From positions 46,801,043 through 46,865,042 of the forward strand of contig NC_057926.1 of NCBI RefSeq assembly GCF_018873765.1: a stretch of 64,000 nt of DNA, written 5' to 3'. The stretch comes from Telopea speciosissima (taxonomy: Eukaryota; Streptophyta; Magnoliopsida; Proteales; Proteaceae). The notes beneath the pieces were generated by a model. That model saw only the letters and a program-made list of their open reading frames with translations, made no database searches and was not told where the DNA came from. Positions 47,091 through 59,328 of this stretch are shown piece by piece; the first letter of the stretch is position 1; every line of letters starts with the position of its first letter. Made by a program: the position numbers and the translations under genes.

Positions 47091-48773
47091 TGGTGTTCTT
47101 ATGTCTTATCCGATAGGGTCTATGACTTCAGATTTACAAGCATAACTTTCTTCTTCTAGACACCGCCTCCCATTTGGGTTGCGTGCAGGAAACCTATGGG
47201 CAGCTTGGCAATGATGCCCAAGTATATGAAATTCGGAAGAAGGTCTTTCACACCACTCGGGAGACCTTTCGGTTTGAAATACTATGCTACTCTCCACGAT
47301 GCAGCAACAGATTGGACCAATTTTCGACTTCCACCCTACTACGGTGGTATATATTGCTTCCTATAAGAAGCACATGGACAAGATTAGAGTATATGATTTT
47401 TTGGCTAGCTTGAATGTGGAGTATGATTAGATTCGTGTTCAAGTGTTGGGCCATAAGCCTTTTCCCACACTTGAACAATCTTATGCCTTGGTGTCCTCTC
47501 GAGGAGAACCGTAGGGCTGCCATGTTGCACCCTCCTATTACAGCAGATCAGCTCAAGGCTGCTGCCCTGCCGCCACTCCCCGCACCTAGTGGAACCGCTT
47601 CTCTTGCTGATTCTACTACGTTGTTTGTGAGCACCTTCACAAACCCTATCACACCAAAGAGAAGTGCTGGAAACTTCATGGGAAACCGGCTGACTTTGAA
47701 GCAAAAAGGGCTGCAAGACCAAGACAAAGACAAAGACCAAGGCCCATCGGATCGAGATCGTTATTGCAGCCCTCGCATCGACACTTGGTCTATCCGGGAT
47801 GATCTACGAGCACTCCTACGTATGCTAAGGTCTTCCGCCACTACGCTCTACTACATCAGCTCCTGCCGTTCTCTTGCTCCTTCAGTTCACACTTTGCCCG
47901 GTCGGGTATTCCTTTTGGAGGTCATTGTGCTTACGTAGCTTCCCATCCTTGGATGATTGGAGCTAGATCATATGACAACAGTTCCTCTGGGTTGTTTCAT
48001 AGATATTCTCCCACTTCGGGCAAGACAAGGTTAAGGTGGTGATGGTTCCCTTTCTTCCATATCCGGAAAGGGAATCATCAACCGCACTTCCTCTCTTCCC
48101 TTGTCTTACTTTTTGCACATTCCTAACTTTACTACTAACCTTCTTTCCATTAGTAGTATTACCCGTGATCTTAAGCGCAAAGCTTTCTTTCCTTCTCATT
48201 GTGTTTTTCAGGATCGGAATGCGGGAAGACGATTGGATTGGGTAAAGTGCACGATGGGCTGTGCACGCTTGATGACGGTCGCTTCTCTCCACCACGATTG
48301 CCTTCTCCACTACACCGAACTCCATGGTCTCTTCAACTCTACCGGTGGCACTCTAGATTAGGTCACCCCCTTTAGGAATTTTAGCTCATTTATTTCCTAG
48401 TTTGGTCACCCTTCGTACTAAGGATGACTTTTTTATGAGGCTTGTGTTCGCCAAACAGGACACGTTCGAATTATCCCATTTCAAATAAAAGGAGTTCTTT
48501 TTGTTTTAATTTGGTGCATTCGATGTTTGGGGCCCTAGTCGTAAACCATCTATTTCGGCCATCGTTGGTTTGTCTCTTTCATTGATTGTCATTCTAGGCA
48601 TACTTGGGTATATTTTTGCACACAAAAATCAAGTTTTTTCATGTTTTCAACATTTTCATAAAATGGTCCAAACTCGAGTTCAGGCTACTCTCAAAGTATT
48701 GAGATAATGGAGCAGAGTATCTGTAATCCCAATTTCAAAATTATTTAGCTAATCATGGCATCCTTCATCAAAC

Positions 48774-49210
48774 TAGTTGTGTTGATACCCCTTGAGAATG
48801 GTGTGGCCGAAAGGAAAAATCGCTACTTGTTAGAGATGGCTAGGGCTTTGATGTTTGCGAGGAATGTCCCATCTCAATATTGGGGATGCGGTTCTCACTG
48901 CGACCTATCTCATCAATAGGCTGCCTTCAGGGTTCTTGACTCTCGTAGCCCCTCTGATATTTTAATTGGGAATTCCTCCTTTATTGTGCCTACCAAGGTG
49001 GTTGGTTGTGTCTATTATGCTAGGGATACTAGATCTCTTGGCAAACTTGAACCTCGGGGCCTCCGTTGTATTTTCTTGGGTTATTCTCCCACCCGGAAAG
49101 GTTATAAGTGTTACCATCTCCCTTCCCGCCGTACCATTGTTAGTATGGATGTTATTTTCCATGAGTCCCTTTCTTACTATTCTTCGCCACCTCTTCGGGG
49201 AGAGTTCTAG
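48774..49210 (+). pseudogene. copia integrase C-terminal part
   Basis: Frames across this stretch give NGVAERKNRYLLEMARALMF, then VPTKVVGCVYYARDTRSLGK, LRCIFLGYSPTRKGYKCYHL and RTIVSMDVIFHES. At least one frameshift lies around 48880-48960. Confidence 0.75.
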
Positions 49211-49732
49211 TGAAGATGTGCCTTTTGAGATTCCTCTACTGGAGGTTCCTCGTGCTGCTGTCCAGCCTTCTTTACCACCCATGGCTGCTGCCCACCTTCT
49301 TTACCACTACCACACACTGCCCAACCTACTTTGGATGGTCCGGCCGTTTCTCCCTCACCGATGGGAATCCTCATGGGGAGACCATAGAAAATAGTGTTGT
49401 TAATGTTCCTATCCAGGGGAGCCGACTCTGTCGAGAGAACTATTGGTGAATTTCGAAGAGAATTGACAACTCCAACATCATCACCTATACAAGGGGCAAA
49501 TCCAAAGAGGGCAACCGCAATCCACTTTAGCACCGACCCATCCAATTGCCGGCTCCGGACCCGGATCCTTCATCTCCAGTAACCCCTCTTCTTGACCTAC
49601 CTATTGCTCATCGCAAAGGTACTAGGACTTGCACTTTACATCCCATATCTCGCTTTGTTTCTTATAGCTCTCTATCTCCATCTTTTCGTGCTTTTGTATC
49701 TTCTCTTTCTTCCTGTCTCTATTCCTAAAAAT

Positions 49733-50430
49733 TGGCAAGAAGCATATACTGATGGAAAGTGGAAGGTCGCAATGTTGGAAGAAATGAGAGCACTACATAA
49801 AAATAATACGTGGGATCTTGTGGCTCTTCCTCCAAGGAAAAACCGTGGGATGTAAATGGGTCTTCGTGGTCAAACAAGGTGATGGTTGATGGATCAAGAT
49901 AAGGCACGTTTGGTTGCAAAGGGGTTCACTCGGACTTATGGAGTTGACTATCGGGAGACCTTTGCACCATGGCAAAACTTCAACACTATCAGGGTGTTAT
50001 TATCTTGTCTTTGTAAATCTTGGGTGGGATCTTCAGCGATTAGATGTAAAGAATGCCTTCCTCATGGGGAGCTTGAGGAGGAGGTATATATGGACATTCC
50101 ACCGAGGCTTCTCTCGATGGGGACTAAGGGCGAGTGGTCCGTAAGGTGAAACGTGCTCTCTATGGGTGAAGCGATCCTAGAGCCTGGTTTTGATGATTTC
50201 ATAGGCTATGATTTCAGCGAGTTATAAGCGAGCAATGTTGATCACACTTTGTTCATCAGACGAGTTGGTGACAAGGTTACTCTTCTCATAGTCTATGTGG
50301 ATGATATCGTGGTATTGGTAATGATGGTCTGCTATCGGGATTTAAAGCTTCTCCTTGGCCGTGAGTTTGAGGTCAAAGATCTAGGCCCTCTCAAATATTT
50401 TCTAGGGATAGAAGTTGCTCGCTCTTGAAA
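49733..50430 (+). pseudogene. copia reverse transcriptase
   Basis: NWQEAYTDGKWKVAMLEEMR, then DQDKARLVAKGFTRTYGVDY, DVKNAFLMGSLRR in a shifted frame, and IVYVDDIV with the Asp-Asp pair at 50300-50305. Frameshifts and stops separate the blocks. Confidence 0.8.
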
Positions 50431-51217
50431 GGGCATCTTTCTTTCTCAAAGAAAATATGTCCTTGATGTATTGATGAAACAGGCTGCTAGGTTGTCATCC
50501 TTGGATCTCCTATAGATGCTATTACAAAACTTAAGGAGAAAGAGGGTAAACTCGTTGTGACAAGGGTGGTTATCGGTTAGTGGGCAAACTAATCTACCTT
50601 TCCCACACAAGACCTGATATAGCGATTCTTGTAAGTATGGTGAGCTGTTCATGCATGATCCCTATTCCTCTCATATGGATGCGTCAGTCGTAGTTTGAGG
50701 TATTTGAAGTCCTGCTCCAGAAAGGGAATCCTCTTATCTCCCAATGGTCACCTCAAGATTGAAGCTTATCGATGCCGATTGGGCTGGTTCTACCGGCAGG
50801 AAATCTATCTCTACGGCTATTGTTCCTTTGTGGGTCGAAACCTTGTCACATGGCGTAACAAAAGCGTAATGTTGTGTGCAAGGTCTAGTGTGAAGCCGAG
50901 TTTCGTCGCGATGGCCCAAGGCATTTGTGAACTTCTATGACTTAAAGGATTATTGCGAGGATATTGGTGTTGCTGTCCATCTTCCCATGATGCTTTATTG
51001 CGCCATCGGCATTGCTCATAATCCCTGTCCAAGCATGATCGCACTAAGCATGTAGAGGTTGACCGACATTTCATCAAAGAAAAGCTTGAAGCTGGCCTCA
51101 TTTGTGTTCCTTTGTGAAGACTCTGATCAACTTGTTAATGTGTTCACTAAAGGGTGAGTTGCAAGTTGTTTCATCCTATCTTAGCCGAGTTGGGCATGCA
51201 TGATATATATGCTCCAA

Positions 51218-51228
51218 CTTGAGGGGAG
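51218..51228 (+). other. polypurine tract of the copia element
   Basis: A purine-rich run (TTGAGGGGAG) directly abuts the 3' LTR. Confidence 0.75.
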
Positions 51229-51419
51229 TGTTAGATATGGGCCGAATACCGTGGGGGTATTCGGACTTTTTCCTCTTTATTTATTTAGTTGTTTGTATGT
51301 GGTTTAGTCCCACATTGCTCATGTACATATGTTTATTCTTTTATTACTCTTATAAAAAAAGAGGTGCTTGGGGTGACTCAAATCATCCAAGCCTTTCCCT
51401 AATTTTAAATCTCTCTACA
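51229..51419 (+). repeat. 3' LTR of the copia element
   Basis: TGTTAGATATGGGCC ... CTCTCTACA, 191 bp, followed by TTACT. Differences from the 5' LTR cluster in a short stretch around the GAATACCGTGGGGG palindrome. Confidence 0.92.
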
Positions 51420-51424
51420 TTACT

Positions 51425-53222
51425 ATATTCTGAATTCAAAGATTTCAATAACCCACCCTAGACCTATTTGCTTTGGACAAGCCCTAGAACTACCCTCAAC
51501 AACACGTATTGAAGAGACAGGAATTTGATCGTCATAAGAGAGATAAACTCATCTTTCTTTTCCAAATAATCAATGATTTAAAGCAAATAGGTTGGGGAAA
51601 AAAAATTCCGATATTCTTTTGGTTGGATAGAAAAGGCCGATGCAAGGTAAAACTCAAGTTTAAGTTGTTATTCTTTTATCTGATTTTATCGATCAGATGC
51701 CAGTGTATCTAAATAATGTACAAATTCCAATCAAAATGCTAGAAAAGGAAGCGAATTTTATTTGTTAATCAACACATGATTCCATGCATGCCAGTGTATT
51801 TAAACAACTAACACAATCCAATAAAAATGTTAGAAAGGACATCAATTATATATAATAAAAAAAAGGATAGGCAAACAATAAGACGTTCGTACGCCTAGGT
51901 GTTGAAAAAACACCTTGTCACCTAGGTGACCCCTTGACAACTATAGAATCATGATTAACCAGAAGGAGATAAATCCTCCAACGTGTGACACATTCACTGT
52001 CCATTACTTTGGGACAAATTCAACATGAGTTTCACAAAAAAATATAGAAGGCAATGACAGAAACTAAGAAATCTGAGAAAAGATCCACATCAACCTGACA
52101 AATGATGCACATGGTAGTGATAAACAGACTCAACTCCTGATTAGACTTAAATAGCTAGTGTATAATCTAAGCTAGGAACAAAAAACTCATCACTACTCAA
52201 CTAACCCTTTCCCCAACTAAATTGGGTTGGCTACACAATTCCTTCTGTTTTAAGCCATGCTTGTTGTCATCCCAAAATTCTTCACATATTTCCTCACTTC
52301 TTTCCTCGTCATTTTCTGCCAACCTTTTGGTCCAGTTACTCCTCTAATCTGCACCATCATACATAAAACTCCTTTACATTATCAATCATATAAAATTAAA
52401 GAATGTTTAGATGAATGTTACTAAACCTTGGAGCTCTGTCCCGATGTAGTTGCAGCACAGCACAATTTGGAATCCTTGACAACTCAGTTGCCCAAACAAC
52501 ACAACCTGGACTAATGTCCTGGACCTGCTGCTATGAGGTAAATGTTTGCTTAGCTGCTTGGATCCTGTTAAGGAATTGGATTCTTAGGACAGGACTTGGA
52601 CATTCTCTGCTTGCACAAAGGCCACAGCTTCTTGAAGGTTGAAGCTTGTTGCATAATTAATCTAGCCCGATCTTTGCACTTCTGATGAGCTCAACACCTT
52701 CTTTTTCTGACCCTTTCTTGGACGTAATTGGAGAAAATTGGCCCAAGTATATTCCCTTCTTTAGGTTTGCTTAGTTACAAAGCAACGTAGCCCTAAGGCT
52801 TTAAGGATATGCTGTTATTTGTTAAACCCATTTGCAGCACCAGCTGATTACAAACAAATAACCAAAGAGAATTCCCATTGTCATCATAAGAACTATGGTG
52901 CAGCAAACAATAGAGGAACACAGCCCCAATCTGAAAGATACGCACTACTTCCTAGTCTCTAAGAGACCTAGAATCAAGGTGTAGCTGTCAAGATATAAAT
53001 ATGGGCTAACTATTATAAGAAATCACAAACTTATTTCAAACAAAAGAATTCCAAACTCTTCAGTTTGACATATCACGGCAATTTCGGTGGATGGTTGCGA
53101 GGTGATATCGCTGATAGTTTCAAATAAGTGATTTGGGTTCCTCTATTCAGTTGCTAGTTTTACAAAACAATCCATGCTCTCTAGTACACCAGTGATAAAA
53201 CTCCTGAATTTAAAAATTTCTC

Positions 53223-53226
<4 letters not shown>
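51425..53226. other. intergenic; repeat fragments
   Basis: No gene is seen. A GTTGTCAAGG-type foldback fragment lies at about 51890-51945. At 52190-52330 an RTE-type tail runs CCCCAACTAAATTGGGTTGG and continues into sequence typical of plant RTE 3' ends. Confidence 0.45.

Positions 53227-53288
<62 letters not shown>
53227..53288. repeat. 62-bp poly(A) homopolymer
   Basis: An uninterrupted run of A. No retroelement body is recognised upstream of it. Length could be inaccurate in the assembly. Confidence 0.9.
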
Positions 53289-53290
<2 letters not shown>

Positions 53291-53616
53291 TCAAATAGAA
53301 GAATTTCTTAAGAAATGCAGGACATGGTAAACAGTAAGAAATAAACACAGAAGAAAGATCATCAGGAAGAGAAAAGAACAAGGAGGCAATGGTGACAAAC
53401 CCTTCGTGTGGGACTTGGAGATCGAAAGCGAACCAAGCCTGAAGTTCGTGTTGTACCCAGTTGTGTTTTACGGAGCACAGGTAATGTTCGCCATATCTTC
53501 TTAAGGAGAGGAAGCCTGGAGGTGAAGCAACTCCAGCAAGACCATAACAAGAAAGAAACCAGCAAGGTCGATGCCAAAGCCGTGGAAACCACTTACGGTT
53601 TTACGTGAAACTGGAA

Positions 53617-53700
53617 AAAGGGGATTATTTCCTAAACCTACAAAATTAAAAACTAATTACAAAATAAGTAGATTTACAAAAATAATCCCCTTTTGCTGCC
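53617..53700. mobile_element. short foldback repeat
   Basis: AAAAAGGGGATTATTT on the left mirrors AAATAATCCCCTTTT on the right. About 80 bp, lying between the unassigned stretch at 53380-53600 and the leader of the bL32 gene. Confidence 0.6.
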
Positions 53701-54451
53701 GTTAGGCAAGGCGAACCCTCTCTTCGTTAGTTTTCTTCAAAATCCCAAGACAATTAGCTCTTCGGCGCCACAACTCGTCTCTCTGCGGTTTCTGTATCTT
53801 TTGTTCTTATTGTTCGATCGATAACTGTAAGACTATTCTAGAGAACCGAAACGGTAAACATTGCGATTATCTCTTCTACTTACTGTTAATCTCTGAATCG
53901 ATTGCATTTTCTTCAGCCTGCGATAATCCCCTGCTTCTTTTTTCTTTGATAATTTTGAATGGAAGCTTTACTGATGCAATATGTAAGGTCTTAATCGTTT
54001 AAGAGCTGCTCTTGCCCTTCCCCTGTTTGATTTTCAGGGCTTATGTACGATTTTAGGATTCAGGAAAACACTACAGACTACAGAGTTTGTAAAAATTAGC
54101 TTTAATTTATCGTGTGAAGTTGTGCTACTTGTGAAATACACATAAAGTTTCATTATTTTTAGAAGTCAATAACTATTGTCTAATGCTGTCAAGGTGTAGA
54201 ATGAATAATTGCTGAATTTGGAAGCTTGACTTACTTCGTGGATTACTTGTGGTTTCTGCCTGTGTCAGAATTTTCTTTTTGGGTGATTTACTTGAGTTAG
54301 ATGTTTGTAAGTGCATATTGTGCTCCGCTGTATTATGCACCCTCATACATGTGGGTTTCTTCTTCTACTAGTGAGTGCTGAAGTTTGGAGGTGCTAGAGC
54401 TTTGCTTGTGCTGCAACAATTTTGTTGAAGACAACAACTCTAAGAAGTGGA

Positions 54452-56645
54452 ATGGGGAGTTTGGTTTATAGACTATTCTCTAGAAGGTATTGCCATTTTT
54501 CTTTTCCTGTGCCTTTGGAGAGGGCAATTGACAATTATATTGGAAGACTGTCCATTCTGCCTGAATTTGATCGAGAGTTGGAAGCAAAACCTGATATCAA
54601 AGTTCCCAGTTTCTCTAGTGGTGGCTGTATGGAGGTCATGGCTGTCCCAAAGAAGAAGGTCATCTCTTTGGAACTTTTTTTCTTTCTTCTTTTGAAATGA
54701 ATGTTTGAGAATTTATTTTGTTATTTATTAACATCATAGAGACTCAGGCCCCCTGCCCCCCCCCCCCCCCTCTCTTAAGGAGAAATAGAATATTTGAATA
54801 TGTGGACACAACAGAAAAGAACGGTTTATCCTCTTGCATTAGATATTACTTTTTGAATGGTTTTGTTCGTATCATTAAGATTGGATTTACAGGTTATGTT
54901 TTGGTTTAGATTGTGATTTCTGTTTGGATTACTTAGCTGTTGTGTTATTTTTATGATAATGTGATGTCATATAAGTTTTCATATTTTTGAGTTTTGGTTT
55001 ATTATAGTATTTCATCATTCTAGAAGTTTCTATGATTTCTATTGTAATTTGGGCTTCTGCATTTAGTAAAGATTACTTTTGACTTTAGATATTTGGGTTT
55101 GATATGTTTTTTGTTGGGTATGAGTTTTTTCTGACTTTAGCGTATTTCATTTTTCACTCCAGAATTATCACATATTGGCTTATTACAGAGAAGCTGCCTT
55201 CATGTTTGGCAATGATTCCAACAATTCAATCCATAGAATTCTAGAGATCATTCAAGATTACTAAATGGTTGAAAGTACAGTAGAAACATAAGCATTTTGA
55301 GCCCCCCCCTCCCCTTTACAACCTGATGGATTCTGAGCAACATAAAGTAATTTGGAACCTAAAAATCATTAAAACAAGATCGGACAACTTAGAAGACAGT
55401 TTTAGATTTGAAACTATCTTATACCTTGTTTCACTTTTGCTGGTTGGTAGGGCTGGATTAGTGTGGGTTAGAATGTTCACGGGGGTCTAGTACCGGGGTC
55501 AACATCATAGTTGTCATTGGCGACTAGGCGAACCAAGGCGTTGGAGGGGCGCCTAGGCGCCAAGGTGCTAGCCCAGGCATGTGCAATATATGTCTATATG
55601 TAATATGACAATGATGATTGTATATAATTATGCTCATATGCAACATACAAGCTATATCAATGCAATATGATATAATTATGCTAGTAATGACCTAATCCGC
55701 CCGCTTTGGGAAACACCGCTCTCCGCCAAGCAAGGGTAAGGCTGCGTACATAGTGGCCCTCCTCAGATCTGGTAGTGGTAGGAGCCTTGTGCACTGGGTA
55801 TGCCCTTATATTAAATGACTTAATATGAGAAAACCAACATATAATAAACAAACCATAGGATATAATATAAATATATTCATTAAAAAAAACAAAATAATAA
55901 ACATAAATCTATGTAAACTCGTGAAGTTTTAACTAAGCATGCTGTTGCTTTGGACCCAAGAAAAAGCTTGGACGCCTAGGTGTTCGCTACGGTTTCACCT
56001 AAACAAGATCCCATGGTCCTTGCACGTGGAGCTCATGCGGCATTTCCTTCGCACGACACCAAGGGAGAAGAAATGTCGGGAAAACTCTTCTGATGCACTT
56101 CCCAGGAGTTGAACACTCGACCTCCTTGCTTTGATACCATGTTCTCTTACGTTTCACCTAAAAGCTCGTACATATGTCTTCTTCAACTGCTAAAGAGATT
56201 TTATATGGACAGAGAACATGATCATACAGATGAGAAAGCAGGGCACATGAAACCAAATTAGGAAATGAAATTATTTCTGGTGTTTCAAATGCAAAACTTC
56301 TACTCATATTGTTGAGCTTTGTTGTACGTTATTCTTTTCTCTTTTTAAGTAAAAGTATCAATTGTGAGTTTTTCTTTCCTCTTGGTTTTTTTTTTCTAAA
56401 GGAAGAATCTCATTTCAAATCACTTTAATCTATCATATTCATATAGTTTCTGCATGAGTCTAATAGGTATAATTTCTTTCCATTCATGCTTTGTCATGTC
56501 AGTATGGTTTGTGGTCTAAAACTTTTAGGAACGAGTCTAGAGGAACTGATAAAATTTTGTTAGATGTGCAGGTCTCTCCACCCAAAAGAGGCATAAGAAA
56601 TGGACCAAAGGCTTTGAAACCTATTCCAGTAATAATTCGCTGCAA
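54452..56645 (+). CDS. organellar (probably mitochondrial) ribosomal protein bL32, first two coding exons
   Basis: Exon 1 (54452-54658, 69 codons) starts MGSLVYRLFSRRYCHFSF, an Arg-rich, acid-poor presequence. It continues LPEFDRELEAKPDIKVPSFS and ends MEVMAVPKKK. Exon 2 (56572-56645) gives VSPPKRGIRNGPKALKPIPV followed by IIRCK, ending in phase 2 before a GTAAGG donor. MAVPKKK ... RNGP is the bL32 signature. The final Cys begins the zinc-binding motif, whose remainder should be in a third exon that I cannot find before 64000. A 5'UTR intron is likely (donor near 53855). Intron 1 (1.9 kb) holds a SINE. The ATG was chosen because the frame upstream lacks another. Either the last intron exceeds 7.3 kb of nested transposons or the gene is truncated. 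Confidence 0.8.
55507..55998. mobile_element. GTTGTCA-type foldback with nested SINE, in bL32 intron 1
   Basis: CATAGTTGTCATTGGCGACT and GGGGCGCCTAGGCGCC at the left, and a mirrored GGACGCCTAGGTGTTCGC at about 55970-55987. A plus-sense Au-type SINE (GGGTAAGGCTGCGTACATAG; GGAGCCTTGTGCACTGGGTA) lies inside at about 55690-55810. Confidence 0.55.
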
Positions 56646-56879
56646 GTAAGGCCTTTAGTATTTAAAAATTTTAATTTTTTGGCACTTTGAAGTTTACCAT
56701 TAATATTTTGTCTGGAAGTCAATTCACTGAATTATACTCAAAATTTTGTGACAAAATATAATCTTATGTGTATATATTTCTGCATTTAGCACATAACCTT
56801 ATGTGAGTTTCAGAGACATGCTAACGTGACATTTCGCAACTAGCCTTATGTGATTAGATGTGGTATTGCTGCCTTGATT

Positions 56880-57530
56880 TCTAAGATTGATTTGTAAAAA
56901 GCTTATGATCATGTTGTATGGGACTTCTCGTATTGGATTATGGAAATGGAAGCCAGGCGTTTGGGGTTGAAGTGGGGAAAATGGTTTATGGTTCATCTGT
57001 ATCATCATTAATGTCTCTTTAGGTAAAGACTTTGATGCCTCTGGAGGAATTTGATAGTGGTATCTTTTTTCCCACTTCTCTTCGTGTCTATGATAGAGCA
57101 TTATGATCATGGGTTAATGCGTTGGGAGAATTCTGGGATTTGCGGCATTTGCCAAAAAAAAAAAAAAAAAAAGAACTAATGAAGATGGTCTTATCATATC
57201 TCAGTATGTATGCTATACTCTTATGCTTTTGGGGCCAGGCATGAACCTGCACCTAGGAGCCATGCTGAGAATGTTTAAAGCAATTACAAGGCTGGTTGTT
57301 AACTCAAAAAAGGCATGTTGATTGGAATTGAATGTATTGGGTGTGTGGTAGGACCAAGTCTTTTGGAATGTAAAATGGGAGAAATTCCTTTTAACGTAAT
57401 TTGGGGTTCCTATTGTGTGAAACTGAATGCCCTAGGTATTTGGAATTCCACTATTGAAAAGATGGGGAAAAGGTTGGCTGGGTGGAAGAAAAAGTATTTG
57501 TCTGTTGAAAAGATTGATCTAAAGTGAGAT
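56880..57530 (+). mobile_element. L1-type LINE fragment (reverse transcriptase)
   Basis: AYDHVVWDFSYWIMEMEARR resembles the L1 RT KAYDHV block. After a poly(A) stretch, MLIGIECIGCVVGPSLLECK and NSTIEKMGKRLAGWKKKYLS match the region downstream of the catalytic box. Stops are present and the catalytic FADD-type box was not found. Confidence 0.65.
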
Positions 57531-57539
57531 TTTTCGGAA

Positions 57540-58815
57540 GATGTTGGGATTGGTGATTGATGTAGTTGTGTTAGCATGGTTGGACTGGAACTACCCACTT
57601 TGGAGACCCATGCTGAAGTGTAACCGACCCAACTTGGGTTTTTGGTCCAAGTAGGGTTGGTAGGGTTAATTAGCTACTTGGGGATATCTTTGTAAAAGCA
57701 TTCTCTTTTGGTAGAGATTTATTTCCCTGTAATATTTTATTTTATTCTCTATATTTTAGAAGGTTGGGTAGCTACATAGGAGATTTGCTTGAGTTGCTTG
57801 GGTTGTTAGTTTCTTATTTTGAGAAGGGTAGTTTTTGTTGTTTCCATTTTTAGGACCCTTTATTTTCTTGTATGACGCTTGTAATACTATAATGGAATGG
57901 AAAAAAGCTTAGTTGAATTTGCATACGCTGGTGAGCGTGCATGTTCTGCTGGTCGAGTGGTCAATTGTACTTTTCTTTCTCAATATTTCCCTTATCACAA
58001 GTTTTATTCTCCTGTAATCCTTTTCTTTGTTCCTTCTCTCTTCTTTCCTTTCCTCTATTTCCCTGTTCCTCCTTTACATCGCTGGTTACTGTGTTATTCT
58101 CTGTTGGTGGTACAACTGAACTGAGAAAGAGGTGATCGGTCTCACCCTTAATTAATCCGTTCCCTCTGAAACTTTGGGTGGAGGATACACTGCCCTAGTC
58201 GATCTGATCTGTAGAACCTCATTCCCAATCGTGCTTCATGCTGTGAGTTATTAGTTGGAGATCAAGCCTGGATTCTCTGCTACTGCCTGGCTTAGTTTCA
58301 GGTAAAACTTTATGACTTTCCTGGTTGATTATTGGGGCTGTCTCTAGTTGCATTCAGAAGGGTTCACAGCTGCGATCTACTACCTGGAATTTCAGGCCAA
58401 ACAGTGACTATATGAATGGATTCAAACACCTGAGTTGAGATCGGTCCTCTGCCCTGTTCTCCCTTCTTTGATTTAATCGACTTCCTTATCCTTATTTCCC
58501 TTATTACCTCTTCGCCTCTCTCCTTATTCCTTCTTGTCCCTAATTTTTGAGTTTATTCCAAGTCTACCCCACTTTTATTGTATTCCCTATTCTATCCTGT
58601 GCTTTTTTAACATTAGCAATCATTTAAGATTCCATTTCATGACCAAGCTGCCACAATTTTTGTAAAATTAGGAGTATTTACTGTTTTGTTACAAACCCCT
58701 TGATTTGAGTTTTCTACTCTTCGTGTGGGCCCATAACGATCCCAAATGGGGTTTTTGAACCCGGGATTGCACCAATTTTTGTAATAGAGTTAAATTTCCT
58801 CCTCCCTACCCTAAA
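57540..58815. other. probable 5' region of the gypsy remnant
   Basis: 57617-58140 has an LTR-like flow (TGAAGTGTAACCGACCC onset, AT-rich middle, leader-like CT-rich end). No second LTR copy exists in the window, so this is tentative. The 75-codon frame at 57897 lies in it and is probably not a gene. Confidence 0.3.
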
Positions 58816-59328
58816 TTGTGGTTGTTAACAGTGAAGTTATGCAACAGCTCAACTCCCACTAGGGTTGATGGTTTCAACTCCACAGTCACTTCCCTTCAAT
58901 CCATGATGGCGTCAGTACATGCTTCTGTTGACAGATTGGCAGTTTCAGATAAAGGAAAGAGTCCCGTTCAAGTTGAAGATTCTTCGAACTCCATCCCACA
59001 AAGTCCGTCTCATGTTACACTCATGGAAAGAGATCTCGGTCGAAACCAACTGAAACCACCGAGATATCTCGGTTTCGCAAGAAACCGAGACAAGTTAAGG
59101 TGGGAGTTTAAAAAGTACAGGTTTCGGTTGGTTTTTACTGGTTTCGACATGTTTGAACCAAAGTTCGACCATATTTCTTTAGTTTCGACCTGAATACCTA
59201 TATAAGTGTCACTTATTCCCATCAAAACTTGAGGAAACCTAGCTGGAAGACAAACACTTGTTTATGCCAGAAAGTAGGCGATACACTTATTTATGCATAA
59301 TATCATTTAAGTAAATATTTTTATATTC

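Larger units (their letters stand above)
45954..51419 (+). mobile_element. complete but degenerate Ty1-copia retrotransposon
   Basis: The 5.47-kb element has LTRs of 195 and 191 bp, a PBS, a PPT and a perfect TTACT duplication. Pol order is copia: gag from 46854 (MGDSINSSATSDQPL ... LDGSNYLLWSRSASFAIAG); integrase end around 48780-49210 (ENGVAERKNRYLLEMARAL; GLRCIFLGYSPTRKGYKCY); reverse transcriptase around 49730-50410 (KARLVAKGFTRTYGVDYRET, then VYVDDIV at 50291-50311); RNase H around 50695-51110. Stops and frameshifts break every domain, so it cannot code for its own movement. The two LTRs differ by only a handful of substitutions and single-base indels. Confidence 0.93.

Noticed and set aside
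56799..57110. 103-codon minus-strand frame
   Set aside because: It is antisense to an L1 reverse transcriptase remnant on the plus strand.
57897..58124. 75-codon Phe/Pro-rich frame
   Set aside because: It is T-rich leader-like DNA of the presumed gypsy 5' region, and composition explains the frame.
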